The position numbers and the translations under genes were made by a program. From Kastovskya adunca ATA6-11-RM4 (GTDB taxonomy: Bacteria > Cyanobacteriota > Cyanobacteriia > Cyanobacteriales > Coleofasciculaceae), in the NCBI GenBank assembly GCA_019359445.1, contig JAHHHJ010000005.1, forward strand, positions 186,001 to 250,000: DNA of 64,000 bases, given 5' to 3'. The notes beneath the pieces are model-generated. The model did not search any database. It was not told the origin of the DNA and saw only the letters and a program-made list of their open reading frames with translations. Each line of letters starts with the position of its first letter. The first letter of the stretch is position 1. This document shows, one piece after another, positions 16,555 through 26,845 of this stretch.

Positions 16555-19380
16555 CTATCTCCCCCGCTTATAGGCGCGAATAAACAGCTTCTCTAGCTCT
16601 ACCCAAACAAACAACAAGCTACTAAAGCCGACGCAAATGGCAAGTTGTGTCAGTGTTAGGGACTGGGTGCCAAAGAAATCGCGCAATAAGGGGACGTAGA
16701 CCAACATTAACTGCAAGATTGTTGTTACAATCACCGCCCATAGCAGATAGGGATTAGAGAAGAGGTTTAGCTGGAAGGTGAGCTGAGTATTGGAACGGAC
16801 TGCGATCGCGTGACCCATCTGGGCAAGACAGAGAGTTGTAAATACCATGGTTTTCCACTCTCCAGGAAAGTATTGATAGGCAACTACCATCGCGCTAATG
16901 GAGATAATCGCAAAAACAATGCCAATCCGCACCATATAAGACCCTAAACCGCGAGCAAAGATGCTCTCACGAGGGTTAAAGGGCGGACGCTGCATCACAT
17001 TTGGTTCAGCCGGTTCTACAGCCAAAGCCAGAGCAGGTAAACCATCGGTAACGAGGTTCATCCAGAGAATTTGCAAGGGCGTTAGGGGAACTCCTCCTAA
17101 ACCAATTATCGGTGCTGCCGCAATGGTTAGCACTTCCCCAATATTGCTGCCTAGGATGTATTTGATAAAGCGGCGAATATTGGTATATACGACTCGCCCT
17201 TCTTCAGTAGCAGCAACGATTGTGGCAAAGTTGTCATCTAGGAGAATCATGTCGCTAGCTTCCTTGCTAACGTCTGTGCCTGTAATGCCCATGGCAATCC
17301 CGATGTCTGCTTGTTTCAAAGCGGGGGCATCATTTACCCCATCCCCCGTCATCGCCGTGAATTTACCGCGACTCTGGAGGGCTTGCACAATGCGTAGCTT
17401 GTGTTCTGGAGAGACACGGGCGTAGATGGAGACATGATCGACTTCTTGCCCTAGTTCCTCTTGGGTGAGTCGCTGCAATTCCCTGCCGCTCAGGATACGC
17501 TCGCCAGGTTGGGCAATTCCCAAATCGTGAGCGATCGCCTGCGCCGTGAGTTGGTGATCCCCGGTAATCATCACCGGGCGAATTCCCGCCTCCCGACAAC
17601 GTTTTACTGCCTCACGGACTTCCGGGCGGGGGGCATCGAGCATTCCTACCAACCCTAGCCAAATCAATTCTTGCTCAATGCCTTCTTCTTGTCCTTCTGG
17701 TGGCTTAGTGTCTAAAGGTTTGTAGGCAAAACCCAACACCCGCAACCCTGATCCTGCCATCTGGTCATTGTGTTCGAGAATCTGCTGCCGTTGTTGTGCG
17801 CTAAGGGAATCTACGCTTTCCCCCATTTGATAGGCTGTGCAACGCTCCAGAACTAACTCTGGAGAGCCTTTGGTGTACATGAGGTAACGGCTTGATTGCC
17901 CTTGTTCAGAAGACTCAGAAATTACGCTCATGCGCTTGCGTTCAGAGGAAAAGGGAATCTCCCCAACGCGGGGCATCTGCCGCCTTAGGGGTTCCTTATC
18001 AACGCCACCTTTCCCCGCCAAGACAATCAGCGCCCCCTCGGTAGGGTCGCCTAAAATTCCCCATTCGTCGTTCTCATGCTGCAAGATGGCGTCATTACAA
18101 AGGACACAAGCCATCATCAACATTTGCAGGGCAGGATACTGTTCAGCATTAATGAGGCGATCGCTAATTCTAAATTCTCCTACAGGAGCATAGCCTTCCC
18201 CAGTAACGCGAAATGTATCACCAAGGGTATCCACCCGCTGCACAACCATTTTGTTTTGTGTGAGCGTGCCAGTTTTGTCGGAGCAGATTGTGGTAACAGA
18301 CCCCAAGGTTTCCACCGCTGGCAGCTTACGAATTAACGCATTACGACGTACCATCCGCTGCGTTCCCAACGCTAGGGTGACGGTAATGACAGCGGGCAAG
18401 CCTTCGGGAACAACTGCCACTGCCATACTTAAAGAAACTTCCACCAGTTCTTGGAAAACACCTAAATCGAAACGACCTAGGTTCAAGTAGCTCTGAAGTA
18501 ACCCCCCTCCCACGACTAAGGCAACTAGTACTAAAGAGCCAGTCACCAAAACATTACCCAGTTGGGTCATCCGCTGTTGCAGGGGTGTCGGTTCGCTTTC
18601 TACCCCTTGCAGCATCTCGGCAATTTTGCCAAGTTCTGTCTGCATCGCCGTGTTCGTAACAACGACGGTGCCACGTCCCTGAATGACTTCCGTTCCTTGA
18701 AAGACTAAGTTGATGCGATCGCCTAACGGGGTTTCTTCCGAAAGAGGAACATTAACCTGCTTATTAGTAGCATGGGCTTCTCCTGTTAGCGCCGCTTCCC
18801 GGATTTGTAGATTAGCTTGCTCAATCAAGCGCCCATCGGCAGATACCTGGACACCGGCTTCGAGCAACATGATGTCTCCCGGCACCAATTGTTTAGCATC
18901 AACCTCAGTTGGCTTACCATCCCGAATCACCCTGACCTTAGGAGACGAAAGCCGCTTCAGGGCAGCCAAAGCTTTTTCCGCACGGCTTTCCTGGAGATAA
19001 CCTAAAACCCCATTAAGGATCACAATCAACAAAATAGCGGTCGTGTCTTTGAAGGGAATTCCCTCAACATTGCCTTGTTGTAGCGAGATCAGATCTAAAA
19101 CACCTGAGACGATCGCTACTACAATTAACATCACCAACATGATGTTTTTGAACTGCTCAAGAAAAATCTCCCAGGAATTGCGACCAGGAGCTTCCTCAAG
19201 TTCATTAAAACCGTATTGCTGCAATCGTTCTTCGACCTGTTGAGAAGTCAGACCTGTTTCGGCATTGCTGCTCAGATTCGATAGTGTTTTCTCAACATCT
19301 AAAGTGTGCCAGGCGTTTGCCCGATTAGGCAGGGAATTGGAATGGCTTAATTGGGTCACGGGATCTGTGTAATATAACAC
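16555..19380 (-). CDS. Ca2+-transporting P-type ATPase (PacL-like)
   Basis: A 941-aa P2A-type ATPase moving Ca2+ out of the cytoplasm. An N-terminal cation-ATPase domain, TGEA (about residue 200), the phosphorylated Asp368 in CSDKTGTLT, and the hinge [10 protein letters not shown] are all present. The transport residues match SERCA-like pumps: PEGLP in M4 (about 325), SNIGE in M5 and [10 protein letters not shown] in M6, which favours Ca2+ over H+ or Na+. About ten membrane segments. The paralogue could alternatively serve Mn2+ (PMR1 type). No regulator is adjacent. Confidence 0.9.
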   Translation of the reverse strand: MLYYTDPVTQLSHSNSLPNRANAWHTLDVEKTLSNLSSNAETGLTSQQVEERLQQYGFNELEEAPGRNSWEIFLEQFKNIMLVMLIVVAIVSGVLDLISLQQGNVEGIPFKDTTAILLIVILNGVLGYLQESRAEKALAALKRLSSPKVRVIRDGKPTEVDAKQLVPGDIMLLEAGVQVSADGRLIEQANLQIREAALTGEAHATNKQVNVPLSEETPLGDRINLVFQGTEVIQGRGTVVVTNTAMQTELGKIAEMLQGVESEPTPLQQRMTQLGNVLVTGSLVLVALVVGGGLLQSYLNLGRFDLGVFQELVEVSLSMAVAVVPEGLPAVITVTLALGTQRMVRRNALIRKLPAVETLGSVTTICSDKTGTLTQNKMVVQRVDTLGDTFRVTGEGYAPVGEFRISDRLINAEQYPALQMLMMACVLCNDAILQHENDEWGILGDPTEGALIVLAGKGGVDKEPLRRQMPRVGEIPFSSERKRMSVISESSEQGQSSRYLMYTKGSPELVLERCTAYQMGESVDSLSAQQRQQILEHNDQMAGSGLRVLGFAYKPLDTKPPEGQEEGIEQELIWLGLVGMLDAPRPEVREAVKRCREAGIRPVMITGDHQLTAQAIAHDLGIAQPGERILSGRELQRLTQEELGQEVDHVSIYARVSPEHKLRIVQALQSRGKFTAMTGDGVNDAPALKQADIGIAMGITGTDVSKEASDMILLDDNFATIVAATEEGRVVYTNIRRFIKYILGSNIGEVLTIAAAPIIGLGGVPLTPLQILWMNLVTDGLPALALAVEPAEPNVMQRPPFNPRESIFARGLGSYMVRIGIVFAIISISAMVVAYQYFPGEWKTMVFTTLCLAQMGHAIAVRSNTQLTFQLNLFSNPYLLWAVIVTTILQLMLVYVPLLRDFFGTQSLTLTQLAICVGFSSLLFVWVELEKLFIRAYKRGR

Positions 19381-19518
19381 CTACAGGATTCAATCATAAG
19401 TTGGTCAGCGGTCAATTGTCTGTTGTTATTAGCTAACACAAGCAATGTTTGGTGTAGCAGGCATGGTACCAATCCTCCACCAACTGACGCGCAGACTCTT
19501 TATGAACTAAAGTTCACC

Positions 19519-21723
19519 CTAAAACTGATAATTGACACTAAAGTAAAAACCGTTATCTTGAGCATTGTTGCCTCGGTCATCCAGATTAACTAGGGGAAGA
19601 CCGTAGTCTAAGCGCAAGTTAACTTTTGGTAGGGGTTGCCAAAGAACGCCAACGCCAATCCCGGCTAGAAATCGCTGTCGCGGTAAGGAGCCATTGTTAG
19701 GGTTATCAGAGACATTCCAAACTGTACCTAAATCAATGAAGGGAGCGAGTTGAAAGGTGGGGATACCCGCTTCATCGCGTTCTAGGGTGATGCGGTCTTC
19801 TATAGAGACACGGAATCCATTATCGCCAGCACGGGCATTCTGACGGTAGCCACGCAAAGATTGACCGCCACCGATGACAAATTGTTGAGACGATAAGAGG
19901 CTATCGAGGGTCAGTTGCAGGTCAGCACCAATAATCAAAAAGTTGTTATCATTCAGAACTTGCACCCGCTGGACTTGACCCAGCCAGCTAACAAAACTTC
20001 CATCGGGAGTAGGATCAGGGTTACGAGTCGCGTTGAGTACGTCGATGCCGAAGTTAAAGAGCGATCGCACTGACCAAGCACCGGAGATATCACGACGGAC
20101 GTACTCTTGCCCAAACTTCACCACGCGGGTACGGGTCTGTCCGTCGGCTTCTGGCCCTTTACCGAAGGGAGTCCCTCCCGCAAAGGTAAAGGTCTGACCA
20201 TCCTGAAGGGTAAACCCTAACGATAAAGCGAACTCTTCGCGAGAGCTGCGGATTAGCGGTTGCCGGAAACTAATTTCGTACAGTTCTGACTCGCCTTCAA
20301 TACCAAAAGCATTAAAGGGTTCTTGGACAACTTCATTGCGGTTTTGGGCTGTCCGTAATTGAAGAGTGCCGTTCATTGGGTTCACTGGCACCTGATAGCT
20401 AAAGTCGAAGGTATCTGCACCACTGCGAGTGGTGTGGTAGTAGGACGCGGCAATTTCATCTCCATTCCCTGTCAAGTTGCGATAGCGCAGATTAACGCCC
20501 AAACGCTCAGAACCGACACTAGGCGGCGAGTAGTTATCCACACCGAGGCTGCCTTCAAAGGGATTAGCTTCGGTCACGCGAACGACTAAGATACTCTGAC
20601 CCAAGCCCGTTCCTGCCCGCAAGCTGGCTTCGACGTTTTCAAATAATGGGTTATTCCGTAGCAGTCGCAGTTTATCTTCGAGTTCAGACGGTTTGAGAGG
20701 TGTTCCGGCACCCAGTCGTAGGCGCGAGCGGATGTACTCAGGATTGAGGCGTTGTATCCCTTCAATGTCGATGCGCTCTAAACTGCCTTCAAAGACGCGA
20801 ATTTCTACAACTCCATTAGAAAGCACCTGGTCTACCAGAATGGCACGAGAGTTGAGATAGCCTTGGTCGAGGTACAACTGGGTAATGGCATCAGCAACAC
20901 TTCGCAGTTCTTCTAAAGTAACAGCACGCCCCTCAAAGGGTTGAGTGATTTGGTCAAAGTCATCGGCATCAAAAACTGTACTACCTGTGATATTGAGCCG
21001 CTCGATCTGAACTGTTTCAGCAGGGTCTGTGGGTAAACGAGTTGGCGCTGGCGGTGTGATCAGTGGTGCTTCTGGTTCAGTGGCTGGCGATGGAAGTGGT
21101 GTTGGGGTCGGTTGCAAAAAGCGATCGCGATTAGGGTCACGTTGCAGGTTTTCTGGGTTGGGTGGGTTGGGTGGCAAATTTTGCGCCTGCAACTGACGCA
21201 TTGCTGGAAGTGGGTGGCTGGTGAATGTCGTCTCGTGTGTAACGGCTTCAGTAAATGCCACTGAGGGGGTGGGGACAAATTCCAGAGGAGTGAACAGTTC
21301 TGAGGTGTTAGATGGCTGAGCTACCTGCTCCCCCAAGGACGTTGCCCAAGCTCCTGAAGTGTAAACACAAGCCATTCCTACCCAAAGGGGTGTCATGCCG
21401 AACACTAGCTTCCTGGCTGTACCTAGTGGTATTAATCCTGATGCCTGCTTGACTAAGTTTTTGTAGGAGGACAAAAGCGCTTTGTTTTTAGCTTTCTCTG
21501 GCAGAGATAGAGAATGATTTACAGCTATTTTCAGTTGAGAAGGCTCTTTCTGAGTCAGGAAGTGAGGGAAAGAGTGACTTGTACGACACTTAGGTAAGTA
21601 TTGCTGTAAAAGAAAGTCATAGCAGGATCGGTTAAAGCTGACTTGTTTTAGTTCCCAATCTTTTAGTCCTATTGCTTCCGGGTGGGGATCACGATGCAAA
21701 ACTCTTCCTAGCTTCCAGTTCAT
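19519..21723 (-). CDS. TpsB/ShlB-family outer-membrane transporter with long N-terminal leader
   Basis: A 734-aa two-partner-secretion transporter of the ShlB/FhaC/HecB family. A Pro-rich linker (about residues 195-235) is followed by POTRA domains (about 240-385) and a 16-strand barrel with the conserved GGGQSLRGYRQN region and a C-terminal aromatic YQF. The barrel end fits an outer-membrane signature. Unusually, about 100 polar residues precede the hydrophobic segment near residue 105-125, yet a strong AAAGGAG ribosome site supports the far start at 21723. The leader could be an extended signal region or an in-frame addition. No TpsA exoprotein gene is nearby; two DUF928 genes follow upstream on the same strand. 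Confidence 0.85.
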   Translation of the reverse strand: MNWKLGRVLHRDPHPEAIGLKDWELKQVSFNRSCYDFLLQQYLPKCRTSHSFPHFLTQKEPSQLKIAVNHSLSLPEKAKNKALLSSYKNLVKQASGLIPLGTARKLVFGMTPLWVGMACVYTSGAWATSLGEQVAQPSNTSELFTPLEFVPTPSVAFTEAVTHETTFTSHPLPAMRQLQAQNLPPNPPNPENLQRDPNRDRFLQPTPTPLPSPATEPEAPLITPPAPTRLPTDPAETVQIERLNITGSTVFDADDFDQITQPFEGRAVTLEELRSVADAITQLYLDQGYLNSRAILVDQVLSNGVVEIRVFEGSLERIDIEGIQRLNPEYIRSRLRLGAGTPLKPSELEDKLRLLRNNPLFENVEASLRAGTGLGQSILVVRVTEANPFEGSLGVDNYSPPSVGSERLGVNLRYRNLTGNGDEIAASYYHTTRSGADTFDFSYQVPVNPMNGTLQLRTAQNRNEVVQEPFNAFGIEGESELYEISFRQPLIRSSREEFALSLGFTLQDGQTFTFAGGTPFGKGPEADGQTRTRVVKFGQEYVRRDISGAWSVRSLFNFGIDVLNATRNPDPTPDGSFVSWLGQVQRVQVLNDNNFLIIGADLQLTLDSLLSSQQFVIGGGQSLRGYRQNARAGDNGFRVSIEDRITLERDEAGIPTFQLAPFIDLGTVWNVSDNPNNGSLPRQRFLAGIGVGVLWQPLPKVNLRLDYGLPLVNLDDRGNNAQDNGFYFSVNYQF

Positions 21724-22476
21724 TCGGTTTGTTTTCTCCTTTCACCAAAAAAATCGCTTTAAATCCCTGCCCTTACTTCGACCCTTCGGCTAGCTCAAGG
21801 TAAAACAGGCTACTTCGACTAAGTTCAGCGTTCGACTGAGCGCTCACGCCGAAGTCACAAGTCAGTAACCTCTAGGGCGGCTTACTCAAGTTAATCAGAG
21901 TTGAATTCTTAGGAGAGTTGATAGTAATAAAGTTAGAGAAGCGGTAAAGCGCATATCTAAAAAGGGAAGTAGGTCTAGCGGTCAGCTTCTGAGCCGTCAC
22001 CCGGATAGCAAGAATCTGTATTTTTTGTACAAACGTGGAAGGCATTGAAATGAGAATTTGATAAATCTCGCTCCCAACACCGTCGGGTAGTCGGTATAGA
22101 TAGGCTTTCTGAAGGTTAGGTTGTTGGACTCTCAATGAAGAAAGAATCCCCTCCCAGAAACGGTAAGGGAGTATTAACTAGACAGACTTGTCCTATCGCT
22201 CACCACAAGCATTTTGTCCAAGATTCCATAATCTCTCTCAAAAACCTGATGAGTTTTTCTGGTTGCTGACAGCCTCCGGTTCTTTATCCATCTAGAAGCC
22301 CTGACAAGAGATGAGAAAACATTATGTTTCTAGAACTACCTTGCTGAAAGATAGTACTAAGTTTTGAGTCGATATGTCCGAAATCAAGCAAAAATCGTAA
22401 CAGCAAAGCATTGCCAGAACTGCGTCATTTGTGGGTTGTGCAATTCTTGGCAAAGGGGCAACGTTACTGTACCTTG
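21724..22476. other. Intergenic region upstream of the TpsB gene
   Basis: About 750 bases with no convincing gene. At 21778-21860 lies a repeat-like stretch with several TTCGAC/CGAAG blocks of the sort seen in interspersed cyanobacterial repeats. An 87-codon minus-strand frame at 21872-22135 has no ribosome site and an improbable composition, so I do not call it. Confidence 0.5.
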
Positions 22477-23304
22477 CTAGGGTTGTATTTGGCTCATTTG
22501 GCGATCGGAGGTTGTGCCACTGGGAACGAGGGACTCTCTCGCCATATTGTCAAGACCCGCCGCACCCAGGAGTTTTTCCCATTCAGCGGCAACGGCTAAG
22601 TCATTGGGGTTATCACGCCGTAGCTGGGCAAGAATTGCCAGAGCATCGTGCCAAATTTCCGCTTCCGCCAGAATCTCCACCTGTCGTTTAGGTGGGACTT
22701 GTACTAGCTGACGATTGAGAACAGCTTTGATAGGAACGCGCCTAATCCATCCTTCAACCCCAATATCTGTGGCTCGATCATCAGGACGGCAAATTATTGA
22801 AAAAGCCCATTTATAGTTGTTTCCAATCGCTAAGGGCAACAAATCCCCTTGCTTAGGAAGGCTGAGACTAACAATGCCTGAGTTGCCACTGGCTTGGAAT
22901 GTGCTTCTGTAAATCTCGTTGCCAGCTTCGTCTTGGAGGAAAAACTCAACAAGGCGAGGTGATGCCTGAGGCGTTGTCGTAGGTAGGTAAACAAAAAATG
23001 TTGGATAGGCGGCAACTGTGACACCAAAGCGGTTGCGAGGAATTAAGGCGGTTAGCGGTTTGCCAGTAACCGGGCAACTGTTAGCCGTGCCTAGAGAAGC
23101 GCTACGCGTTCCTGCTGTTTCGGTGCGATCGGGTGCGCCAATATTGGCTGGGGGTTGATATTTGTTAGCTTCCCACCTTTGAGGAATTCCCTGCGCCAAA
23201 ACGGTTGATGCAGTTGGTGGCATCAAGGAAAATACAGTAGCGATCGCCAGGGATTGGGAAAGGACGAGGGAAAGCCTAACGGGAAGAGACTTGATGCCTG
23301 CCAT
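22477..23304 (-). CDS. DUF928 exported protein, paralogue 1
   Basis: A 275-aa protein with an N-terminal signal peptide (to about residue 38), a Pro/Arg-rich spacer, then the DUF928 core: LTALIPRN, AAYPTFFVYLP, then PLAIGNNYKWAFSIIC and WIRRVP. The C-terminal third is helical and contains WHDALAILAQLRRDNP, which recurs in the neighbour. DUF928 proteins are cyanobacterial, function unknown; they often lie near CHAT, CHASE2 or two-partner secretion genes. It is the second gene of a pair, 18 nt downstream of its paralogue. Confidence 0.8.
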   Translation of the reverse strand: MAGIKSLPVRLSLVLSQSLAIATVFSLMPPTASTVLAQGIPQRWEANKYQPPANIGAPDRTETAGTRSASLGTANSCPVTGKPLTALIPRNRFGVTVAAYPTFFVYLPTTTPQASPRLVEFFLQDEAGNEIYRSTFQASGNSGIVSLSLPKQGDLLPLAIGNNYKWAFSIICRPDDRATDIGVEGWIRRVPIKAVLNRQLVQVPPKRQVEILAEAEIWHDALAILAQLRRDNPNDLAVAAEWEKLLGAAGLDNMARESLVPSGTTSDRQMSQIQP

Positions 23305-23322
23305 AACGGTTACAAATAGTGA

Positions 23323-24114
23323 TTAATTGTTTGTCCTTGCAGCACCCTGAAATAAAGGCTCTTCGGAGATCATGTCTAGTCCTGCCGAATTGAGCAGTTT
23401 TGCCCAAGCATCGGCTAAAGCGACATCATTCGGACGCTGACGGCGAAGTGCAACTAATTCCGACAGCGTTTCATACCAAAGCCGCTCATTGGCATAAATG
23501 GCAACCCGGTCTTGATGATTTGCCATCTTAGTATGTGTCGCCAATAGAGGATTTGCTTCTACTCGCTGTAGCCAGCCCTCCACGAGATAATCGGCTGAGC
23601 GATCAAACGGATCGCAAATTAATGCCAGTTGCCAGTAATATTCTTGATCGACCGCTAGCGGGGACATGGTAGCAAAAGCGGGTAATTCTAGACTCATGAT
23701 GCCTTTCTTACCAGCGATCGCATACTGAGTAGAATAAACCTCTTGCCCTCTACTATCCCGCAGCACAAACTCTACGGATTTTGCCGAGGTTTCAGGCTGA
23801 TACCAGAAAAATGTTGGATAGGCGCTAATTGTCTCTCCTCCGCCAGACGCTGGCACCAAGGCAGTCAGCATCTTCTTTCCCTGAACACACTGCTGAGGGC
23901 TGCGCGTTGCTCCTCCTTCTGTATTGCCGGGAGTTCCTCGTCTGGGGGGGGTAAACTCCCATTGGTTCGGTAAGCGACGACTAAGAGAGGGAGCAAACAC
24001 CGGAGCCTGCACCTCAGCAGGAGTCTGCGCCCCGACTGAAATATTCATTCCTAGTCCCAGTGCCAGAGTCACTGCCGAGGTTACGAAACATGCTGAACGA
24101 TTAATGCAAGCCAT
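23323..24114 (-). CDS. DUF928 exported protein, paralogue 2
   Basis: A 263-aa DUF928 protein with signal peptide (to about residue 29). It shares with its neighbour the blocks LTALVPA, SAYPTFFWYQP, then PLAVDQEYYWQLALIC, VEGWLQRV and the C-terminal WYETLSELVALRRQRPNDV. The identity is partial and spread, so the duplication is old. First gene of the pair; the divergent gene at 24326 shares its promoter region. Function unknown; its periplasmic location and closeness to a TpsB gene suggest a role at the envelope. Confidence 0.8.
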   Translation of the reverse strand: MACINRSACFVTSAVTLALGLGMNISVGAQTPAEVQAPVFAPSLSRRLPNQWEFTPPRRGTPGNTEGGATRSPQQCVQGKKMLTALVPASGGGETISAYPTFFWYQPETSAKSVEFVLRDSRGQEVYSTQYAIAGKKGIMSLELPAFATMSPLAVDQEYYWQLALICDPFDRSADYLVEGWLQRVEANPLLATHTKMANHQDRVAIYANERLWYETLSELVALRRQRPNDVALADAWAKLLNSAGLDMISEEPLFQGAARTNN

Positions 24115-24325
24115 GATAAAACTATTTTCTGGTAGAGCGGGTTTTTATTAAAGATGGCAGAACAAAAGCTAGAGTTCCACTAACTATGCAACAACTTTAT
24201 AAGATCAACCTTAAGGAAGAGTATCTGTCCTGACAGCAAGTTAAAGGAATTTACAACATTGCCGGCAGCACTAGTAACCCAAGTTATCAATCGACGAGCC
24301 AATCTATTCTTCACCTGGACTAAGC

Positions 24326-26005
24326 ATGATTCCTGATTCTGTTTCATCACGCTCCTCGAAACGCCATCCCTGGTTACGCACGATCCGACCCATCAGTGCC
24401 TCTGCTTTAAAGGGTATAGCGTTTTACCAAGAAAAACTGCTAGCGATTGATGCTACCAGCGGCTACCTATTGCAAATTGATCCCTATAGCGATAACACAA
24501 CTATTTTAAATCCGGAGCGGGAGTTAGACTTTCTTGATGCCAGTGGTTTAGCCATAGCGGGAGATACCCTCTGGCTAACGCAACACAACAGCGTTTACTT
24601 TTGTAAGCTAAACGGTAGCTTGTCACCCCAGCACTTTGTCACGTTACCCTATCTAGTCGATGGGGTAGCTGTTAAAGACTCCACCATTTATGTGACCTGT
24701 CAAAAAGCTGGATATATTCTAATTTTTAGCCAAAGCACGGCTCGTGAAATTACGCGCTTGTATGCCCCTGGTGTGGGTGTAGAGAATATCACAGTGCGCG
24801 GCGAAGAGCTTTGGGTTTCAGATACTACTGAACAAACAGTTTACTGCCTAGATCGGGCAACTGGAGAAATTCAATATAGTGTTTTGACACCCTTTGAATC
24901 GCCGACTGGATTAGCCTTTTATACCGATCCCCAAACAGGGGAAGAGATTCTTTTTGTAGCGTATGCAGATGAGGAACCCTACATCCGGGATAACCCAAAT
25001 GCAGAACCCAACTATGAATTACAATATCGCGATCGCACTTTCATTCATCCCCTCTACTTCCACTACGATCCTCAGCAGCGCTATACCCTCTCCAATGGAT
25101 ATTTAATTGAGATGTCCTACGTGGAGGAACTTTCCCCCCTCGAAGATGTAGAACTGGAAAACATAGAATGGCGCATTGCCTTACCAGCAGAAACCGACCG
25201 ACAGAAACTCAGAAAAATTGAAGCTGTAGGACGACCTTTTAGCGAAGAAGTCCAAGACGGTCAACGAGTTGCTGTCTTTAAATTCGACACTCTCAAAGCA
25301 GGCGAACGTCATCTGTTTGGCTGGAAAGCCTTACTTGAAGTCTGGAGTATCAAATATCGCTTAACCCCTAGAGATGTAGAAAATATCCCCGAACTCTCAG
25401 CCGATTTTCAATCTCGTTACTTGGTGGATAATGACCAATTGGCGATGGATACCAGTATCATCCGCGATGCGGCTAAGGAAGCCATAGGTAGTGAGACGAA
25501 TCCACTGCGAAAAATCTACAGTATTCGCAACTATGTCTATGACAAACTGTCCTACGGTATTAAGCCCCATATTGATACCCCGGATGTTGTTTTAGAACGC
25601 GGCGTTGGTTCCTGCGGCGAATATCTAGGACTCTTACTGGCATTTGGGCGCTTAAATGGTATTGCTTGCCGGACAGTTGGGCGCTACAAATGTCCCGCCC
25701 ACCCCGATAAACTAGGCGTGCCTTTAGAACCAGATTTTAATCATGTTTGGATGGAATTTTTTATCCCTGGCTTCGGTTGGCTACCGATGGAGTCAAATCC
25801 TGACGACACTGTTGAAGGTGGTCCCTACCCCAATCGATTCTTTATGGGATTATCCTGGTATCACATAGAAATTGGTAAAAGCATTCCTTTTGAAACTCTT
25901 AGAAGCCACGGAATTCCTGTGAAAAAAGAAACGGCTTCTATTGGAGAACTGGCGATTAATCATGTACGCTTCACGATCTTAAATGAGTTACAGCCGGAGA
26001 GATAA
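24326..26005 (+). CDS. Propeller-transglutaminase fusion protein
   Basis: A 559-aa soluble protein. The first 230 residues show repeated blade-like segments (for example LLAIDATSGYLLQID, VYCLDRATGEIQYSV) typical of a six- or seven-bladed beta-propeller. After a linker a transglutaminase-like domain follows, with the catalytic Cys near 430 in GSCGEYLGL, His near 473 in HVWMEFF and an acidic residue near 491. Such domains can be proteases or crosslinking enzymes. No signal peptide is seen, so it is probably cytoplasmic. The target is unknown. Divergent from the DUF928 pair. Confidence 0.75.
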   Translation: MIPDSVSSRSSKRHPWLRTIRPISASALKGIAFYQEKLLAIDATSGYLLQIDPYSDNTTILNPERELDFLDASGLAIAGDTLWLTQHNSVYFCKLNGSLSPQHFVTLPYLVDGVAVKDSTIYVTCQKAGYILIFSQSTAREITRLYAPGVGVENITVRGEELWVSDTTEQTVYCLDRATGEIQYSVLTPFESPTGLAFYTDPQTGEEILFVAYADEEPYIRDNPNAEPNYELQYRDRTFIHPLYFHYDPQQRYTLSNGYLIEMSYVEELSPLEDVELENIEWRIALPAETDRQKLRKIEAVGRPFSEEVQDGQRVAVFKFDTLKAGERHLFGWKALLEVWSIKYRLTPRDVENIPELSADFQSRYLVDNDQLAMDTSIIRDAAKEAIGSETNPLRKIYSIRNYVYDKLSYGIKPHIDTPDVVLERGVGSCGEYLGLLLAFGRLNGIACRTVGRYKCPAHPDKLGVPLEPDFNHVWMEFFIPGFGWLPMESNPDDTVEGGPYPNRFFMGLSWYHIEIGKSIPFETLRSHGIPVKKETASIGELAINHVRFTILNELQPER

Positions 26006-26208
26006 GTTATTAATCGTAGTTAGGTAATTTGCCAAATTTGTAACAAAGAAAAGGGGAGATGAATTGGTATGAGTACGAACACTACATGTTCGTTCATCAT
26101 CCAGATCTTTATCTTGATGTAAAGATGGCACGTCCTAGCCAGTTGCTCCAGTCTCTAAAGGATTGAACCAACAGAAAACTATAGGTGTTGAATGGAGGAG
26201 TGTAGGCG

Positions 26209-26706
26209 GTGAAGTACAGGATAGCGTTTCTGGGATTGTTACTTTTACTATACGGAATAGCGCTTAGCTTACCTTGTCTTCTTTTTGATATTGTTCCTAA
26301 GCCGGGTGCTTCTGGAGCGAATTTACCTACAGGTGAACTTAATGCTTATGGATATCCTGATAATATCTATGAGGTGAAAGGCATTGAGCTGACTATTGCT
26401 GGAATATTTGGGTTAATTTTTCTTCAAATTCCAGCAGTCGGTTGGCTGGCTAATCCAGCTTATTGGCTATGTTGTATCTTCTTTGCTCGACAACAAGATA
26501 AGTTTTCGGCAATTGTTGCACTTATTGCGATTACTTTGGGTTTTCTAGGAACAGTATCAGCGTTTTGGTTAAGATTACCTAATGGTAGTAATCCCTTTAG
26601 TGAACTAGCACTAAATAAGCTGCTTCCGGGTTTCTGGTTATGGCTTGCTGCTCCTGGTTTGCTAGCATTAATCTCCAGCTACTTCTACAGGTTGAAAATG
26701 CGATAG
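26209..26706 (+). CDS. Small four-helix membrane protein
   Basis: A 165-aa hypothetical membrane protein with four hydrophobic segments (about 5-25, 58-80, 100-125 and 135-160). The GTG start follows ATGGAGGAG, a good ribosome site. A short extracytoplasmic loop with several Pro and Gly residues separates the first two segments. I do not recognise the family. It is isolated between the transglutaminase gene and the sugar dehydrogenase gene on opposite strands. Confidence 0.65.
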   Translation: MKYRIAFLGLLLLLYGIALSLPCLLFDIVPKPGASGANLPTGELNAYGYPDNIYEVKGIELTIAGIFGLIFLQIPAVGWLANPAYWLCCIFFARQQDKFSAIVALIAITLGFLGTVSAFWLRLPNGSNPFSELALNKLLPGFWLWLAAPGLLALISSYFYRLKMR

Positions 26707-26845
26707 TGGTCGCTAACGAATCAAAATAGCACTGATCTGGAATATTCAACTAGGGCACTTGATTCTATGCAGAAGTACTATTTGAGAATGGCTTATAACG
26801 CGTCTGTAGTTGCCTAACCGTAGACTTTAGAAGCCGGGTAATTAC

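Noticed and set aside
21872-22135. 87-codon minus-strand frame upstream of the TpsB gene
   Set aside because: No ribosome site, no recognisable motif, and it lies in repeat-like intergenic DNA.
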